From Psychrobacter aquaticus CMS 56 (GTDB taxonomy: Bacteria > Pseudomonadota > Gammaproteobacteria > Pseudomonadales > Moraxellaceae), in NCBI RefSeq assembly GCF_000471625.1, contig NZ_AUSW01000034.1, positions 124,001 to 188,000 on the forward strand: a stretch of 64,000 bases of DNA, given 5' to 3'. The notes beneath the pieces were generated by a model. It was not told the origin of the DNA. It saw only the letters and a list, made by a program, of their open reading frames with translations, and ran no database searches. Below, one piece after another: positions 1-9,771 of the stretch (position 1 is the first letter of the stretch; each line of letters starts with the position of its first letter). The translations under genes were made by a program, and so were the position numbers.

Positions 1-1576
1 GCTTAACTTGGCGCAAACGACACCGCAGTGGCTACGTGATATCGGTGCGAAACCGATGAAACTGGGTCTTGATTTACGTGGTGGTGTGCGTTTTGTGCTA
101 GAAGTCGATATGGACAAGGCACTTGAGCAGCGTTTGACCAGTGCCAGTCGTGATATGCGTCGTGACCTACGTGCTGAGCGCATTGCGATTAAGGGTATTA
201 AGACGGAAGATCGGAGCGTGGTCTTACACTTTGCTGATACAGATGCGCGCAACCGTGCACAAAACATCCTACAAGGCTCAATGGGTAACACGTTTAGTTT
301 ACAATCTTCTATTGATAATCAAGGTCCGGCATTAATTTTAGCGTACAACGATGCCACGCTCGATGAGATTAATAGCTATGCGGTCAATCAGAACTTAACT
401 ACCCTACGTAATCGTATTGCCGAGCTTGGTGTTACTGAAGCCTTAGTACAATCACAAGGTGCCAGTCGTATCGTCGTTGAGCTACCTGGTGTACAAGACA
501 CAGCCGAAGCAAAACGTGTTCTTGGACGTACGGCGAACCTAGAGTTCCGGATGGTTGCTGAAGACAGTGAAAACTATGTGGGCGGCATTCCTCCAGCGGG
601 TACTGAAGCTTTCCCATTTGAAACCCTAGATGGCCCACCTGTATTGCTCGAGCGTCAAGCAATCGTCACTGGTGATAAAGTGACCAATGCGCAAACTGGC
701 GTTGATGAAAGCGGCTCTCCTGAAGTCAGTATTACACTAGATAGTGCTGGCGGCAAGCTGATGCAAAATGCTACCCGTACGGCTGTTGGTAAACAGATGG
801 CTGTATTGTTCATCGAGAACAAGCAAAGAATTACTTATGAAGAAGACCCAGCGACGGGTGAAACTGTCGAAGTAAGAACGCCTTATGCTGAAACGAAAGT
901 CATCAACCGCGCCAACATCCAAGCCGTACTTGGTTCATCTTTCCGTATTACTGGTCTTGATAGTAGCGCCGAAGCAGCCGAGCTTGCCCTTTTATTACGT
1001 TCAGGCGCACTTGCGGCACCGATGTATTTTGTAGAAGAACGCACCATTGGCCCATCATTGGGACAAGAAAATATTGATAAAGGTCTGTTCTCAACTCAGG
1101 TTGGTTATCTGTTAGTCTTTGCGTTTATGATTATTTTCTATCGTCTGTTTGGCGTTATCGCTAACTTGGCGCTGGCCGTGAACGTTATTATTATCATCGC
1201 TATTATGTCAATCTTAGGCTCCTCACTTACCCTACCTGGTATTGCGGGTATCGTCTTGACCATCGGTATGGCAGTCGATGCCAACGTGCTGATTTTTGAG
1301 CGGATACGTGAAGAGATTGCTAACGGGGTACGGCCAAAGTCCGCCATTGTGGCAGGTTTTGATCGAGCTTTTAGCAGTATTTTCGATGCCAACATTACAA
1401 CCTTATTGGTCGCATTTATCCTATTTGCGATTGGGACCGGTCCGATTAAAGGCTTTGCGATTACGCTAGCTATTGGTATTGTCAGTTCGCTATTTACTGC
1501 CATTTTGGTAACGCGCGCGCTGGTACAAATTGCTTATGGTAAGCGTAAATCTATCAAACGTCTGAGCATCGGTTAG
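1..1576 (+). CDS. secD: Protein translocase subunit SecD, 5' end outside window
   Basis: SecD is the large inner-membrane subunit of the SecDF complex, which uses the proton gradient to help pull secreted proteins out of SecYEG on the periplasmic side. The frame is open to the first base of the window, so the TTG at position 8 is not the true start and the first part of the protein, including the first membrane segment, is missing. The conserved GLDLRGG motif follows about 20 residues in. A large periplasmic domain comes next. The C-terminal third (from about 1090) holds five hydrophobic segments, with the conserved GMAVDANVLIFERIREE stretch in the fourth. The gene ends nine bases before secF, so the two are surely cotranscribed. 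Identity is secure. Confidence 0.96.
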   Translation, partial: LNLAQTTPQWLRDIGAKPMKLGLDLRGGVRFVLEVDMDKALEQRLTSASRDMRRDLRAERIAIKGIKTEDRSVVLHFADTDARNRAQNILQGSMGNTFSLQSSIDNQGPALILAYNDATLDEINSYAVNQNLTTLRNRIAELGVTEALVQSQGASRIVVELPGVQDTAEAKRVLGRTANLEFRMVAEDSENYVGGIPPAGTEAFPFETLDGPPVLLERQAIVTGDKVTNAQTGVDESGSPEVSITLDSAGGKLMQNATRTAVGKQMAVLFIENKQRITYEEDPATGETVEVRTPYAETKVINRANIQAVLGSSFRITGLDSSAEAAELALLLRSGALAAPMYFVEERTIGPSLGQENIDKGLFSTQVGYLLVFAFMIIFYRLFGVIANLALAVNVIIIIAIMSILGSSLTLPGIAGIVLTIGMAVDANVLIFERIREEIANGVRPKSAIVAGFDRAFSSIFDANITTLLVAFILFAIGTGPIKGFAITLAIGIVSSLFTAILVTRALVQIAYGKRKSIKRLSIG

Positions 1577-1585
1577 GAGAACATT

Positions 1586-2878
1586 ATGGCGATCGATAAG
1601 AATAATCCTTTAGAACAGCAGAATACCCCAGATCGAAATGGCTCAGGTGGCACAAACAGTGATGCAGCTAATGCAAGCACGCGCCGCCGCAAAAAACCAC
1701 GCCGTGATGGCAAAGGCAGCAACACCCAAACCAATAATCCCACGACTACAGCATCAAGTAAAAACAAAACTCGTCGTGGTGGTAAAGGCAGCGAACAAGA
1801 CAGTCAAGCATTGGCTACTCAAACGCGTCGTGTGACCACCGCTATTGACCCTGATTTAGCGTTGGGCGATGCCGCTGATGACGCAGCAGCACAAGCTGAA
1901 GGTGGTATCAAAGCGGTTAGCAACCAACGTATTATTCCGTTTATGAAGATAGAAAAGCCAATGGCACTTTTATCTTTATTCATGGTCATCGGTAGCATCA
2001 TTGCTATCGCAGTGAACGGTCTAAATTTAGGCCTTGATTTTACTGGTGGTGTTTCTGCAGATGTGCGTTATGAGCAGCCTGTCGAGCAAGTTGAAGTTGT
2101 ACAAGCACTCGCTGATAATGGCTTTGATGATGCGGTGGTACAGTATCTTGGTACGCGAGAAGAGCTACTGGTACGTTTGCCACCCCAGTCTGATAATGTC
2201 GATGGACTTAGTGCCAGTCTGACTCAAGCGTTGGCTTTGCCCAATAATACGGCTAACATCAGCAATGTCAATATTATCGGTAGCCAAGTCGGTAATGAGG
2301 TTTATCTCAGTTCCGTCATGTCGTTAGTATTGGCATTGGTATGTATGCTTGGCTATGTCGCTCTGCGTTTCCAGTTTAAGTTATCCCTTGGCGCGGTATT
2401 ATCCCTATTCCATGATGCTATTGTCACCATCGGGGTCTTTGCCTTATTTGGTTTCCCATTTGACTTAACGGTCTTGGCGGCTATTTTGGCGTTGATTGGT
2501 TACTCATTAAACGATACTATCGTTGTTTATGATCGTATTCGAGAAAACTTCCGCCGCGTCCGTGGTATAACACCGCGCCAAACGATTGATTTGTCTTTAA
2601 CCGAAACCTTACGCCGTACCATTATGACTATTTCAACGGTTTTACTGGTGGTACTTGCCATGCTATTCTTGGGTGGTGATGGACTATATTGGTTCTCAGT
2701 CGCGCTCTTTATTGGTTTGCTGGCTGGTACTTACTCATCTACTTATATTGCAAGCTCCATCCCATTACGTATGGGTTTATCGCGCGATGACTTTGTGGTA
2801 AAAGTAAAACCAGAATTTGAAGAAGAAATCGTTACTTTTAATGATCCAAAAATGTTTGAACAAGACAATATTAAATAA
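1586..2878 (+). CDS. secF: Protein translocase subunit SecF with long N-terminal extension
   Basis: SecF is the partner of SecD in the proton-driven Sec accessory pump of the inner membrane. The start ATG lies 9 bases after the secD stop and is preceded by a TAGGAGA ribosome site. The conserved core begins near residue 113 and shows GLNLGLDFTGG at about 145-155, followed by the periplasmic domain and five membrane segments, with SLNDTIVVYDRIREN in the usual place. At 430 residues it is about 100 longer than E. coli SecF (323). The extra part is residues 1-112, rich in Arg, Lys, Asn, Ser, Thr and Gly, with basic clusters such as RRRKKPRR at 33-40. It is cytoplasmic by topology and has no recognised domain. 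The extension is in frame with a good ribosome site, so I take it as real. Confidence 0.96.
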   Translation: MAIDKNNPLEQQNTPDRNGSGGTNSDAANASTRRRKKPRRDGKGSNTQTNNPTTTASSKNKTRRGGKGSEQDSQALATQTRRVTTAIDPDLALGDAADDAAAQAEGGIKAVSNQRIIPFMKIEKPMALLSLFMVIGSIIAIAVNGLNLGLDFTGGVSADVRYEQPVEQVEVVQALADNGFDDAVVQYLGTREELLVRLPPQSDNVDGLSASLTQALALPNNTANISNVNIIGSQVGNEVYLSSVMSLVLALVCMLGYVALRFQFKLSLGAVLSLFHDAIVTIGVFALFGFPFDLTVLAAILALIGYSLNDTIVVYDRIRENFRRVRGITPRQTIDLSLTETLRRTIMTISTVLLVVLAMLFLGGDGLYWFSVALFIGLLAGTYSSTYIASSIPLRMGLSRDDFVVKVKPEFEEEIVTFNDPKMFEQDNIK

Positions 2879-2969
2879 TGCTTAATTATCACTAGTTAAG
2901 CCAGTGTTTAATGTTTGACTAAGCAGGTTTATAACCTGTTGTGGGCTTAAAAGGTAACAATCTTTAAAT

Positions 2970-3010
2970 AAAGGCACCTGACTCATTAATAGTGAGTCTA
3001 GGTGCTTTTG
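2970..3010 (+). terminator. Rho-independent terminator after secDF
   Basis: An inverted repeat pairs AAAGGCACCT with AGGTGCTTTT, with an inner ACTCA/TGAGT arm, and ends in a short T run. It lies about 90 bases past the secF stop and closes the secDF operon. Confidence 0.7.
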
Positions 3011-3119
3011 TCTTTGTAACTGTTTTATCTCCACTACTCAACTTGTTACGCTGATTGGCCTAGTGGTGTCGATTAACGAACAGCACTCTTTTCATGGTTT
3101 AAGTATAAACGAGCCAAAA

Positions 3120-4556
3120 ATGCCCATGACCACACCACCATCTAGTATGATGCTTCCCATCGATACTCGTTACACGCGTATTATTACTATCGCTTTGCCA
3201 GTATTATTGGCAAATCTTGCGATGCCACTACAAAGCGTTATCGATACAGCGATTGTAGGCAATATGAACGATGCGGCCAAACTTGCTGGTATGGGTTTGG
3301 CCATACAATTACTGTCTTTGTTACTTGTCAGTTTTAACTTTTTACAATACGCTTCATCTGGACTGTCGGCTCAGGCACTTGGTCAAGCAGAGAGCCATAC
3401 TGACAATGCTATAACCAATGCAGTAAATAACGCGGCAAAACCTTTAAATCTAACACCATCACCTCTACTGTCTATCTTACAGCGTGCTTTACTATTGGCA
3501 TTTGTGATTGGCGCCGTTCTCTTATTGGCAAAACCATGGCTGATTGATTTTGGTTTGCAGGCCCTATCAGCCAATCCTGATAGTGGTCGCGCTGCGAAAA
3601 CCTATTTAGATGTACGCTTTTGGGGCGTTATTGCTGAGCTGATGAACTTTGCATTTATTGGCTGGTTTGCAGGTCAAGGCAAGACACGTTATATGCTCTA
3701 CCAACAAGGCTTTATTGCCATACTTAATATTGTACTGACCTTATTTTTTGTCTTTACAATGCAAATGGGTCTGGTTGGGGTGGCGCTTGGCACGACCATT
3801 GCGTTTTGGTTAGGTGTATTGTTGGCGCTATGGTTAAGTCGTCGACATCTTAAAATATCATGGACAGTGCTATTTAAAGCTGACCGACAGCATTTTACTA
3901 AAGATAGATTGCTTAGGCTATTTTCGCTCAATAAAGATATTTTTATTCGCACGCTTATCCTAACGTTGAGCTTTGCTTGGATCACACGTCTTTCTGCCCA
4001 AAGTGGAGATATCATACTGGCGGCCAATGCTATTTTGCTTCAAGTATTAAGTATTTCAGCCTTTGCGCTTGATGGCGTAGCCGTCTCTGCTGAAACGTTA
4101 AGCGGTCAAGCTGCAGGGCGACGTGATTGGTCACGCTTTCGTGTTATCGTAAAGCGCACAGGTGTCGTCAGTTATGGGCTTGCCATAACGTTAAGTGCGA
4201 TATGGTGGCTGGTGATGCCAACGTATTTGCAATTTATGACCAATATCGAACCCGTCTTTGCGCTGGCTTATGACTATCATCTTTATGCCGTATTGCTGCC
4301 ACTCATCGGAGTCGGTGCTTATTGGTTAGACGGTATATTTTTTGGTTTAACGGCAGGTAGTGTCATTCGCAATGCTGCCTTAGTATTAGCCGCTATCTTT
4401 TTTCCAGTTAGTTGGCTGCTCTATCAGCAATGGGGTATGACGGGGATTTGGCTAAGCGTATGGTGTTTACTACTCTTGAGATTCATTATTTTAGGGGGCT
4501 TTTTATACTGCATTCAGCAAACAGGGAGCTATGAAAAATTACAACCCAATGTTTAA
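3120..4556 (+). CDS. MATE family efflux transporter (DinF-like)
   Basis: This is a multidrug and toxic-compound extrusion (MATE) transporter of the inner membrane, exchanging Na+ or H+ for cationic or other small compounds. The protein is hydrophobic with about 12 membrane segments. It has the family N-terminal pattern IALPVLLANLAMPLQSVIDT and a second half beginning near IFIRTLILTLSFAWITRL, which is typical of the DinF branch. The substrate cannot be read from the sequence. The frame is open back to a GTG at 3063. I prefer ATG 3120 or 3126, about 20 codons in, because the first membrane segment then falls at the usual distance from the start, but no strong ribosome site separates the choices. 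The gene stands alone between the secDF terminator and a repeat element. Confidence 0.85.
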   Translation: MPMTTPPSSMMLPIDTRYTRIITIALPVLLANLAMPLQSVIDTAIVGNMNDAAKLAGMGLAIQLLSLLLVSFNFLQYASSGLSAQALGQAESHTDNAITNAVNNAAKPLNLTPSPLLSILQRALLLAFVIGAVLLLAKPWLIDFGLQALSANPDSGRAAKTYLDVRFWGVIAELMNFAFIGWFAGQGKTRYMLYQQGFIAILNIVLTLFFVFTMQMGLVGVALGTTIAFWLGVLLALWLSRRHLKISWTVLFKADRQHFTKDRLLRLFSLNKDIFIRTLILTLSFAWITRLSAQSGDIILAANAILLQVLSISAFALDGVAVSAETLSGQAAGRRDWSRFRVIVKRTGVVSYGLAITLSAIWWLVMPTYLQFMTNIEPVFALAYDYHLYAVLLPLIGVGAYWLDGIFFGLTAGSVIRNAALVLAAIFFPVSWLLYQQWGMTGIWLSVWCLLLLRFIILGGFLYCIQQTGSYEKLQPNV

Positions 4557-4570
4557 TGCACTTTTTAATT

Positions 4571-4717
4571 AAATAGAGGCTGGATAAAATAGATACACGA
4601 CATTACGACGAAAGACTGGTACAAATTTTTCTTGCTTGCTGTACCTTCGCAGACAGAGGCTACAAAAAATTTATCCCAGTTTTGCTGCATATCTTTTATG
4701 TTGAACTGACTATAGTC
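4571..4717 (+). repeat. Dispersed hairpin repeat, copy A
   Basis: This is one of at least eight related intergenic repeats in the window. Its core (4615-4680) is a long imperfect hairpin: ACTGGTACAAATTTTT pairs with AAAAAATTTATCCCAGT around a loop containing CTTGCTTGCTGT and CAGACAGAGGCTAC. The left flank has GATAAAATAGATACACGACA and the right flank ends TTGAACTGACTATAG. I call this orientation forward. It lies between the MATE gene and azlC, both on the plus strand. Confidence 0.8.
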
Positions 4718-4736
4718 AGAAAAATTAGGATATCAC

Positions 4737-5468
4737 GTGACTACTCGCTCAAATGAATTAAACCAACAGTTTGAAACTCGCTCCGATTGGGCTGAAGGCT
4801 TCAAAAAAAGTCTGCCAGTAGCAATGGGTTACTTACCAGCAGGCATTGCCTTCGGAGTGCTTGCCCAAGTGGCTGGTATCCCTATGTGGGCAGTCATCAT
4901 GCTGAGTACTGTACTGTATGCTGGTGCTGCTCAGTATGCCTGCTTGCCAATGCTGAGCGCTGGCTTACCGATTGGTAATATCGCGACCAATATTGCCGCT
5001 ATCAACTTACGCCATGTATTTTATGGTATGCCATTACTAAAGTATCTACCGAAACAAAAGCTCGCCAAAACCTATTGCTTGTTTGCGCTTACTGATGAGA
5101 CTTTTTCAATCATCACCAGTTTGCCTAATGAGTCACGACAAGCTTTGATGCTGCCCATCAGTTTATTTAATCAAAGTTGGTGGGTGCTAGCAAGTGCCAT
5201 TGGGGTATTAATCGGTAGCGCGCTGAGCGATATGGTGCCACATTTGGACTTCGCTTTGGTTTGTCTGTTTGCAATTCTAGCTTATGAGCAATTTCAAAGC
5301 ATCAAACGTTATTTTTCAATCGGTATTGCTGTGGTTTCTTTAGTCGCAGCCTCTTTATTTACTAGCAATTGGTTATTATTAGTGGCCATTACTATCTGTA
5401 TGCTGCTGATTTTAGCACGGGGTATTTGGACACAACGCAGTCTAACAGGAGGAAACCATGAGCAGTAG
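4737..5468 (+). CDS. azlC: AzlC family branched-chain amino acid exporter, large subunit
   Basis: AzlC forms a two-component inner-membrane exporter with AzlD. Characterised members (B. subtilis AzlCD, E. coli YgaZH) export branched-chain amino acids. The 243-residue protein has the family signature GYLPAGIAFGVLAQ near residue 33, then LYAGAAQYACLPML, INLRHVFYGMPLL and LTDETFSI, with about six or seven membrane segments. The start is a GTG preceded by AGGA at a good distance. The last 11 bases overlap the start of azlD, which implies translational coupling. No Lrp-type regulator sits beside the pair, so regulation is not visible here. Confidence 0.88.
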   Translation: MTTRSNELNQQFETRSDWAEGFKKSLPVAMGYLPAGIAFGVLAQVAGIPMWAVIMLSTVLYAGAAQYACLPMLSAGLPIGNIATNIAAINLRHVFYGMPLLKYLPKQKLAKTYCLFALTDETFSIITSLPNESRQALMLPISLFNQSWWVLASAIGVLIGSALSDMVPHLDFALVCLFAILAYEQFQSIKRYFSIGIAVVSLVAASLFTSNWLLLVAITICMLLILARGIWTQRSLTGGNHEQ

Positions 5469-5820
5469 TTATCTTATTTTTGCAACCTTTGCGATGGCCG
5501 CTGTTACTTTTGTCACTCGTGCCCTTCCAGCGTTAATACCTAAGAAGCTTTTGGACACGCCTTGGCTACATCGATTGAACGAGAGCTTACCGCTATCGGT
5601 CATGGTATTACTTATTTTGACCAGCCTTTCTTATCAGAATCTGTCAGCGACTGCCAGCATGAGTAGCCCAGAGTTGCATTTACTGATGGCACAAATTGGC
5701 GCGCTGGTTTTGGTGTTGTTTACTTATCATATCAGCCGTCAGCTTTTGGTCAGTATGGTTGTCGGTATTGCAGCAATTAATGGTTTATTGTGGGTGTTTG
5801 CGAGCCTCTTAGGCCAATAG
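5458..5820 (+). CDS. azlD: AzlD family branched-chain amino acid exporter, small subunit
   Basis: This is the small membrane partner of AzlC, 120 residues with about four hydrophobic segments. The N-terminal pattern FVTRALPALIPKK and the following short loop before LPLSVMVLLILTSL are typical of the AzlD/YgaH family. The start overlaps the azlC end by 11 bases, and a strong AGGAGG ribosome site lies inside the azlC 3' end (about 5449). Together the two genes make a complete exporter for branched-chain amino acids or a related substrate such as methionine. A bidirectional terminator follows at 5911-5950. Confidence 0.87.
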   Translation: MSSSYLIFATFAMAAVTFVTRALPALIPKKLLDTPWLHRLNESLPLSVMVLLILTSLSYQNLSATASMSSPELHLLMAQIGALVLVLFTYHISRQLLVSMVVGIAAINGLLWVFASLLGQ

Positions 5821-5910
5821 TGCAAATGAATGATATCAGCTAAAGATAATCACGAAATACGCTAAAAACAAGAAAACAAGAAAACAAGAAAACAACCCTA
5901 CTTTGAGCAT

Positions 5911-5950
5911 AAAAAAAGGCTGAACTCTCGCAAGAATTCAGCCTTTTTTA
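5911..5950. terminator. Bidirectional terminator between azlD and purF
   Basis: AAAAAAGGCTGAA and TTCAGCCTTTTTT form a perfect stem with A and T runs on opposite sides, so it can stop transcription from both azlCD (plus) and purF (minus). Just before it, at about 5866-5894, the eight-base unit GAAAACAA is repeated three times in tandem. Confidence 0.85.
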
Positions 5951-5980
5951 CTTTCTGAGCTATTTTTGATTTTCCGACTT

Positions 5981-7516
5981 TTACATCTCTTCAACACCCG
6001 TCATATCGACTGGCGTATCAGCAACGATCTGCACGCCTTTTTTACCAGTCTTGGCAGTGTCATTACGCTGCTCTTGCAAATGCTCAAGGTACGCTTCATT
6101 GATCTGACCAGTAATATAACAACCATTAAATACCGCACAATCGAAACCTGCGACTTTACTGTGTTTGGTATCTTTTACGGCGTCAATTAAGTCATCTAAA
6201 TCTTGGAAAATCAATCGATCAGCTCCGATAATGTCACGCACTTCCTCTACCGTGTGTCCTGAGGCAATCAGCTCACTACGTACGGGCATATCGATGCCAT
6301 AAACATTGGGATATTTTACCGGTGGTGAAGCACTAGCAAAAAATACCTTATTCGCACCAGCGTCTCGCGCCATTTGAATAATTTCATGACACGTCGTACC
6401 ACGAACGATAGAATCGTCAACCAACAGCACGTTTTTACCTTTGAACTCTAATGGTACGGCGCTGAGCTTTTGACGAACTGACTTTTTGCGTTGTTGCTGA
6501 CCGGGCATAATGAACGTACGACCGATGTAGCGGTTCTTCATAAACCCTTCACGGTATTTGACATTCATCTTAAGCGCCAATTCCATCGCTGACGTACGCG
6601 AGGTATCCGGAATAGGAATAACCACATCGATATCATGATCCTCGCCCCATTCAGCAAGAATTTTGTCTGCCAGTTTTTCACCCATACGTAAGCGTGATTT
6701 GTAAACTGAGATATTGTCCATAATTGAATCTGGACGGGCAAAATACACATATTCGAAGATACAAGGAGTGTATTCTTTCTGCTCTACGCACTGATGAGTG
6801 TGTAGCTTGTGATCCAAATCAATAAAAATAGCTTCCCCTGGTTTGACATCACGGATGATGCTAAAACCTGATCCTGTCAACGCCACTGACTCTGAGGCAA
6901 CCATATATTCGGTGCCACCATTTTCTGCCATACGCTTACCAAAAATAAGCGGACGAATACCGTTCGGATCCCGAAAAGCAAGTAACCCATGACCAGTAAT
7001 CAAAGCCACCACACCATAAGCGCCTTCACAGCGGCCATAAACAGCCGTTACTGCTTCAAAAATATCAGCGGCCGTTGGATGGGTTTTGTCCAAATTTTGC
7101 ATTTCGTGCGCAAGTACATTTAATAGTACTTCGGAGTCTGAATCTGTATTTAGATGGCGACGATCTTCGATGTATAATGACTTGGCCAAACTTTCAGCGT
7201 TGGTTAAATTACCATTGTGCGCAAGCGTAATACCATAAGGCGAGTTTACATAAAAAGGCTGAGCTTCAGCACTGCTAGAGGTACCAGCTGTTGGATAACG
7301 CACATGCCCGATACCGAACTTACCGACCAATTTCATCATGTGGCGATTCATAAAAACATCACGTACCATGCCATTTTCTTTACGTAGATAGAGTCGCCCA
7401 TCTTGCAAAGTGACAATACCCGCTGCATCCTGCCCACGATGCTGTAACATCGTTAAGCCGTCATAAAGAATCTGATTGACTGGCTCATGAGCTGCAACCC
7501 CAATGACTCCACACAT
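5981..7516 (-). CDS. purF: Amidophosphoribosyltransferase
   Basis: PurF catalyses the first committed step of purine synthesis, moving the glutamine amide nitrogen to PRPP to give 5-phosphoribosylamine, in the cytoplasm. The N-terminus MCGVIGV places the catalytic Cys2 of the Ntn-type glutaminase domain, which is exposed when Met is removed. The glutaminase domain runs to about residue 235 (HNGNLTN at 100-106, RDPNGIRPL at 182-190). The phosphoribosyltransferase domain carries the PRPP loop [12 protein letters not shown] at 363-374. The length of 511 is normal for the type without an iron-sulfur cluster and propeptide. The gene lies downstream of cvpA, as in E. coli, but 279 bases separate them here. 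Confidence 0.97.
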   Translation of the reverse strand: MCGVIGVAAHEPVNQILYDGLTMLQHRGQDAAGIVTLQDGRLYLRKENGMVRDVFMNRHMMKLVGKFGIGHVRYPTAGTSSSAEAQPFYVNSPYGITLAHNGNLTNAESLAKSLYIEDRRHLNTDSDSEVLLNVLAHEMQNLDKTHPTAADIFEAVTAVYGRCEGAYGVVALITGHGLLAFRDPNGIRPLIFGKRMAENGGTEYMVASESVALTGSGFSIIRDVKPGEAIFIDLDHKLHTHQCVEQKEYTPCIFEYVYFARPDSIMDNISVYKSRLRMGEKLADKILAEWGEDHDIDVVIPIPDTSRTSAMELALKMNVKYREGFMKNRYIGRTFIMPGQQQRKKSVRQKLSAVPLEFKGKNVLLVDDSIVRGTTCHEIIQMARDAGANKVFFASASPPVKYPNVYGIDMPVRSELIASGHTVEEVRDIIGADRLIFQDLDDLIDAVKDTKHSKVAGFDCAVFNGCYITGQINEAYLEHLQEQRNDTAKTGKKGVQIVADTPVDMTGVEEM

Positions 7517-7795
7517 AGTTATATCCTATTTTGACTCATATATTTGTAATACAATAACGGCAAAATTTCTGACAGTACCATTCGAAGTACTGGCTGCCAC
7601 TCAACCGCCCACTTGATGATGTTAATTAGAAAATAAATGAATAGTTGCTTTGTTAATTATCTACAAATCAATCATTTATCCATCGTCATCTATAAACCCT
7701 AACTGCTGTCCTATAAATTTTTATCAAGGATACAGTTGATACTAATAAAACAAAAATGATAAAAAACATCATGTTAAAATTGCAAGTATAAACAC

Positions 7796-8293
7796 TTATG
7801 ATTGATTGACTTGATCCCAAGCCATACCCATGACGTCTGAGACTAGCTCTTTACCCATTGGCGCATAAGGCATCAGCTCAGGTGCAAGCACTGAAGTTTG
7901 CCATTGCGGCATTTGTACCAACAACGGTGCACTGACACTAAGCACAACCAATACCATCAGTACATTTTTGGCAGCTCCTAGTACACCGCCTGCCATCTTG
8001 TCCACAATACCTAAACGAAGGGTTTTGAGCACCCCTGAAAACACAAAAGCAACCAAATGCATAACGGCCAATATAACAATCACCACTAATAAAAATGCCA
8101 TTGCCATTTGCAAAACAGGATTTTGTACAATGCCTGATAATTGAGGCGATACAGAGCCTGCTAGCCGAGTAGCAGCGATCAAAGCGATCAACCAACCAAC
8201 CAAGCCAACTGCAGTTTTCACCAGTCCTAATTGAAAGCCTCGCCATAAGCCAATCAAGACAACAACAGCAATCACGATATCCAGACCACTCAT
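7796..8293 (-). CDS. cvpA: CvpA family inner-membrane protein
   Basis: CvpA was named for its need in colicin V production in E. coli. It is a small inner-membrane protein whose mutants are sensitive to envelope stress, and its molecular role is unclear. The 165-residue protein has four hydrophobic segments and the family start MSGLDIVIAVVVLIGLWRGF, with a second conserved piece GILDKM-like (LGIVDKMAGGVLGAAKN) in the middle. GAGG lies eight bases before the ATG. It sits upstream of purF on the same strand, the arrangement seen in many gammaproteobacteria. The 279-base gap between them may hold a separate purF promoter. Confidence 0.9.
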   Translation of the reverse strand: MSGLDIVIAVVVLIGLWRGFQLGLVKTAVGLVGWLIALIAATRLAGSVSPQLSGIVQNPVLQMAMAFLLVVIVILAVMHLVAFVFSGVLKTLRLGIVDKMAGGVLGAAKNVLMVLVVLSVSAPLLVQMPQWQTSVLAPELMPYAPMGKELVSDVMGMAWDQVNQS

Positions 8294-8441
8294 GTTTTAT
8301 GCCTCATACCCTATTCATTCTTATCGGATGTTTACTTAGGTTTTTATAGTAAGGTTGATTTGTAATGATTCCATTTATCACCAAGCATTGCTTACTCGGT
8401 CTCGAGCGGTTTTACTGAGATACCAGCAGTTGATCGGTTGG

Positions 8442-9476
8442 CTAGAGCTCCATCGCATCGTAATAACCGCCGATTGCCTGAATACAAGACTGTACCAGCC
8501 CAGGCCCTCGATAGATAAGACCAGTATAAAGCTGCACCATATCCGCCCCCGCTTCAATCTTCTTAACGGCCTTGACGCCACTATCAATACCACCTACCCC
8601 AATCAACGCTACTTTACCATCCAGCTGATCGGAGAATTGTTGTAAAATCTGAGTGCTAATGTGGCTCACTGGACGACCTGATAGACCACCCGTTTGGTTC
8701 CCATCATGCAAATCTTCAACACCCACACGGCTCAACGTTGTATTAGTCGCAATCAAACCATCAATCTCAAAATCTAGTAGCTGCTGTGAGATATAATCTA
8801 CTTGCAGCGGCTCTAAGTCAGGCGCTACTTTGAGTACCAATGGTACATAAAAACCATATTCGGTCGCCAACTGACTGTGGCGGTTTTTAATCGTATCCAA
8901 CAGCTGAGTGAGTGCTTCCCCACTTTGCAGATCACGTAAGTTTTTGGTATTTGGAGATGAGATATTGACGGTAATATACGAAGCATGTGGATAGGCACGC
9001 TCTAGGCAATAGACATAATCATCAGCGGCCTGCTCTACAGGTGTGTCGGCATTTTTGCCAATATTAATACCGATATTGCCTTTGTATTTGCAGCGTTTGA
9101 CATTGTCGATTAGATAGTCAATACCTTGGTTATTAAAGCCCATACGGTTAATAATGGCATCCGCTTGTTTAATTCTAAATAACCTTGGCTTTTCATTGCC
9201 TATTTGTGGCCTTGGGGTAACCGTACCCACTTCTATGAAACCAAAGCCCAGCTCAGCGAGCGCATCGATATAATCACCATTTTTATCCAATCCTGCGGCT
9301 AAGCCGACTGGATTAGCAAACTGCAATCCCATACAGTCTGTTGGCTGCATCGACTGACCGTATACCAAACCCAAAACACGCGCTTTATGAGCTTTATCCA
9401 ATAAAGACAAAGTCATTTCGTGGGCGTGTTCAGGATCCATATTAAACAAAAAAGGGCGAAGTAAGGCATAAGACAT
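8442..9476 (-). CDS. pyrD: Dihydroorotate dehydrogenase (quinone), class 2
   Basis: PyrD oxidises dihydroorotate to orotate in pyrimidine synthesis and passes the electrons to the quinone pool. It is a peripheral FMN protein on the inner face of the cytoplasmic membrane. It shows the class 2 N-terminal membrane helix ([19 protein letters not shown]), [32 protein letters not shown] with the serine base typical of class 2, and the FMN phosphate loop GVGGIDSG near the C-terminus. The frame extends to 9533, but the ATG at 9476 gives 345 residues, close to E. coli PyrD (336), and begins MSYALLRPF, so I place the start there. Confidence 0.95.
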   Translation of the reverse strand: MSYALLRPFLFNMDPEHAHEMTLSLLDKAHKARVLGLVYGQSMQPTDCMGLQFANPVGLAAGLDKNGDYIDALAELGFGFIEVGTVTPRPQIGNEKPRLFRIKQADAIINRMGFNNQGIDYLIDNVKRCKYKGNIGINIGKNADTPVEQAADDYVYCLERAYPHASYITVNISSPNTKNLRDLQSGEALTQLLDTIKNRHSQLATEYGFYVPLVLKVAPDLEPLQVDYISQQLLDFEIDGLIATNTTLSRVGVEDLHDGNQTGGLSGRPVSHISTQILQQFSDQLDGKVALIGVGGIDSGVKAVKKIEAGADMVQLYTGLIYRGPGLVQSCIQAIGGYYDAMEL

Positions 9477-9728
9477 AGGAATGACAGACCCTGCTCGAAA
9501 GAAATAGTGAATGAGAAGTACGAATAAAATCAAGCGCTGCGATTATATCAGCTTAACAGAAATAAGAGCAAAGTTTCATGCGGTAAATTTCCACATTAAA
9601 ACAGTAGTCAGCATGTATAAACTGGCATTGACTGGCTATTTAGAAAAAGATGCTACAGAGTTGAACGAAGGACGTCAAAATTTATCAATAGGCTAGTTGT
9701 CACTATAAGCCGAATTAAGTAGCACATA

Positions 9729-9755
9729 GGTTGGGCGAAGTTTGCAATACCCAAC
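9729..9755. terminator. Hairpin downstream of the DUF4870-like gene
   Basis: GGTTGGG and CCCAACC form a seven-base perfect stem with further partial pairing inside, 17 bases beyond the stop of the gene at 9772-10305. There is no clear T run on either side, so it may be an mRNA-end hairpin and not a true intrinsic terminator. Confidence 0.4.
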
Positions 9756-9771
9756 CATTAGCTAGAAGAGA

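Noticed and set aside
5860..5896. Three tandem GAAAACAA units as a regulatory array
   Set aside because: They lie between convergent genes just before a terminator and are best explained as simple-sequence slippage.
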